Shown: positions 5,569 to 5,766 of the stretch, in pieces
Layout of the letters: each line of letters starts with the position of its first letter
How positions within the stretch are numbered: position 1 is the first letter of the stretch
Assembly: GCA_944372725.1 (NCBI GenBank)
Contig: CALWAA010000072.1
Coordinates: forward strand, 1 to 5,766
Direction: 5' to 3'
DNA length: 5,766 bases
DNA from: an uncultured Bacilli bacterium
GTDB taxonomy: Bacteria; Bacillota_I; Bacilli_A; RF39; UBA660
Position numbers and translations under genes: made by a program
The notes under the pieces: generated by a model
What the model was told of the DNA's origin: nothing
Seen by the model: only the letters and a program-made list of their open reading frames with translations
Database searches by the model: none

Positions 5569-5766
5569 TTATTTTAAAAGTTTTTTTTCGATGTTTAAGA
5601 GCGTTATTTCATCAATAAAGTGTTCTAGTTTTTCCACTTGTTCTAGTTTAAAATTTTCTTCATTTAACTTTCTTAAAAATTTTTCAAGGACTTGATGACG
5701 ATGGTATAAGTAATTACCTATTTCTAGTCCTTTTTTAGTTAAAGTTATTTTGTTTTCATTGATATT
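5569..5766 (-). CDS. DtxR/MntR-family metal-dependent repressor, N-terminus cut by window edge
   Basis: The last 65 residues of a minus-strand protein that begins beyond the right edge. ITLTKKGLEIGNYLYHRHQV followed by LEKFLR and then VEKLEHF follows the DtxR/MntR pattern: the end of the winged helix (LT.KG..I), the metal-site helix (RH..LE.FL), and a Glu-x-x-Glu-His motif. Relative to B. subtilis MntR, from memory, His24 of the fragment would match His77, Glu45 Glu99, Glu48 Glu102 and His49 His103, so the manganese-type ligands in this part are present. The chain ends only 16 residues after Glu-His, clearly earlier than MntR, so the dimerisation helix is short. The DNA-binding helix-turn-helix is outside the window. 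The product would normally repress metal uptake genes when Mn or Fe is bound. Its stop directly abuts the stop of the convergent upstream gene, with no intergenic DNA. Confidence 0.75.
   Translation of the reverse strand, partial: NINENKITLTKKGLEIGNYLYHRHQVLEKFLRKLNEENFKLEQVEKLEHFIDEITLLNIEKKLLK

Noticed and set aside
5572..5588. TTTTAAAAG followed by eight T as a terminator for the Tad operon
   Set aside because: The possible stem is A/T only and very weak, and the T run codes for lysines of the convergent repressor. It is not enough to call an intrinsic terminator.
1..5766. CRISPR array, tRNA/rRNA, insertion sequence or riboswitch
   Set aside because: No spaced direct repeats, RNA gene signatures, transposase or terminal inverted repeats were seen, and the only non-coding stretch over 25 bp is the 116-bp promoter region.

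Overview
This 5.8 kb, strongly AT-rich window carries a compact Tad (tight adherence / Flp) pilus locus from a low-GC Gram-positive-type bacterium. All eight plus-strand genes read normally with the standard bacterial code: Trp is TGG, and TAA, TAG and TGA all act as stops. Shine-Dalgarno sites are purine-rich (AGGAG, GGAGGT, AAGGTGAT). No outer-membrane secretin, TadD-type lipoprotein or RcpA/C-like gene is visible, which fits a monoderm. The base composition and the MntR-like neighbour suggest an uncultured Bacilli or Erysipelotrichia/RF39-type lineage, but this placement is an inference and not firm.

Layout. Positions 1-273 (minus) hold the N-terminal 91 residues of a DUF192 protein running off the left edge. 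Positions 274-389 form a divergent promoter region: an extended -10 element faces left, and TTGACT-17 bp-TATCAT faces right, with a 6-bp inverted repeat over the rightward -10. From 390 to 5568 eight plus-strand genes are tightly packed, with gaps of 21 bp or less or with overlaps: flp-type pilin (390-608), TadE-like pseudopilin (621-959), TadE/TadG-like pseudopilin without Glu5 (952-1314), MinD-like CpaE/TadZ ATPase (1321-2103), CpaF/TadA secretion ATPase (2090-3415), TadB (3431-4426), TadC (4423-5121), and an unrecognised two-helix membrane protein (5143-5568). Positions 5569-5766 (minus) hold the C-terminal 65 residues of a DtxR/MntR-type metal-dependent repressor, converging on the operon with stop codons directly abutting.

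How it works together. The Flp-like protein is the likely major pilin, and the two following small proteins are likely minor pseudopilins. The hexameric TadA/CpaF ATPase would drive pilin extraction through the TadB/TadC membrane platform, and the MinD-like ATPase would position or recruit the machine. The prepilin peptidase (TadV/CpaA) needed to cut the class III leaders is not in the window and must be encoded elsewhere. The least explained parts are the last operon gene, the divergent DUF192 gene and the Glu5-lacking pseudopilin.
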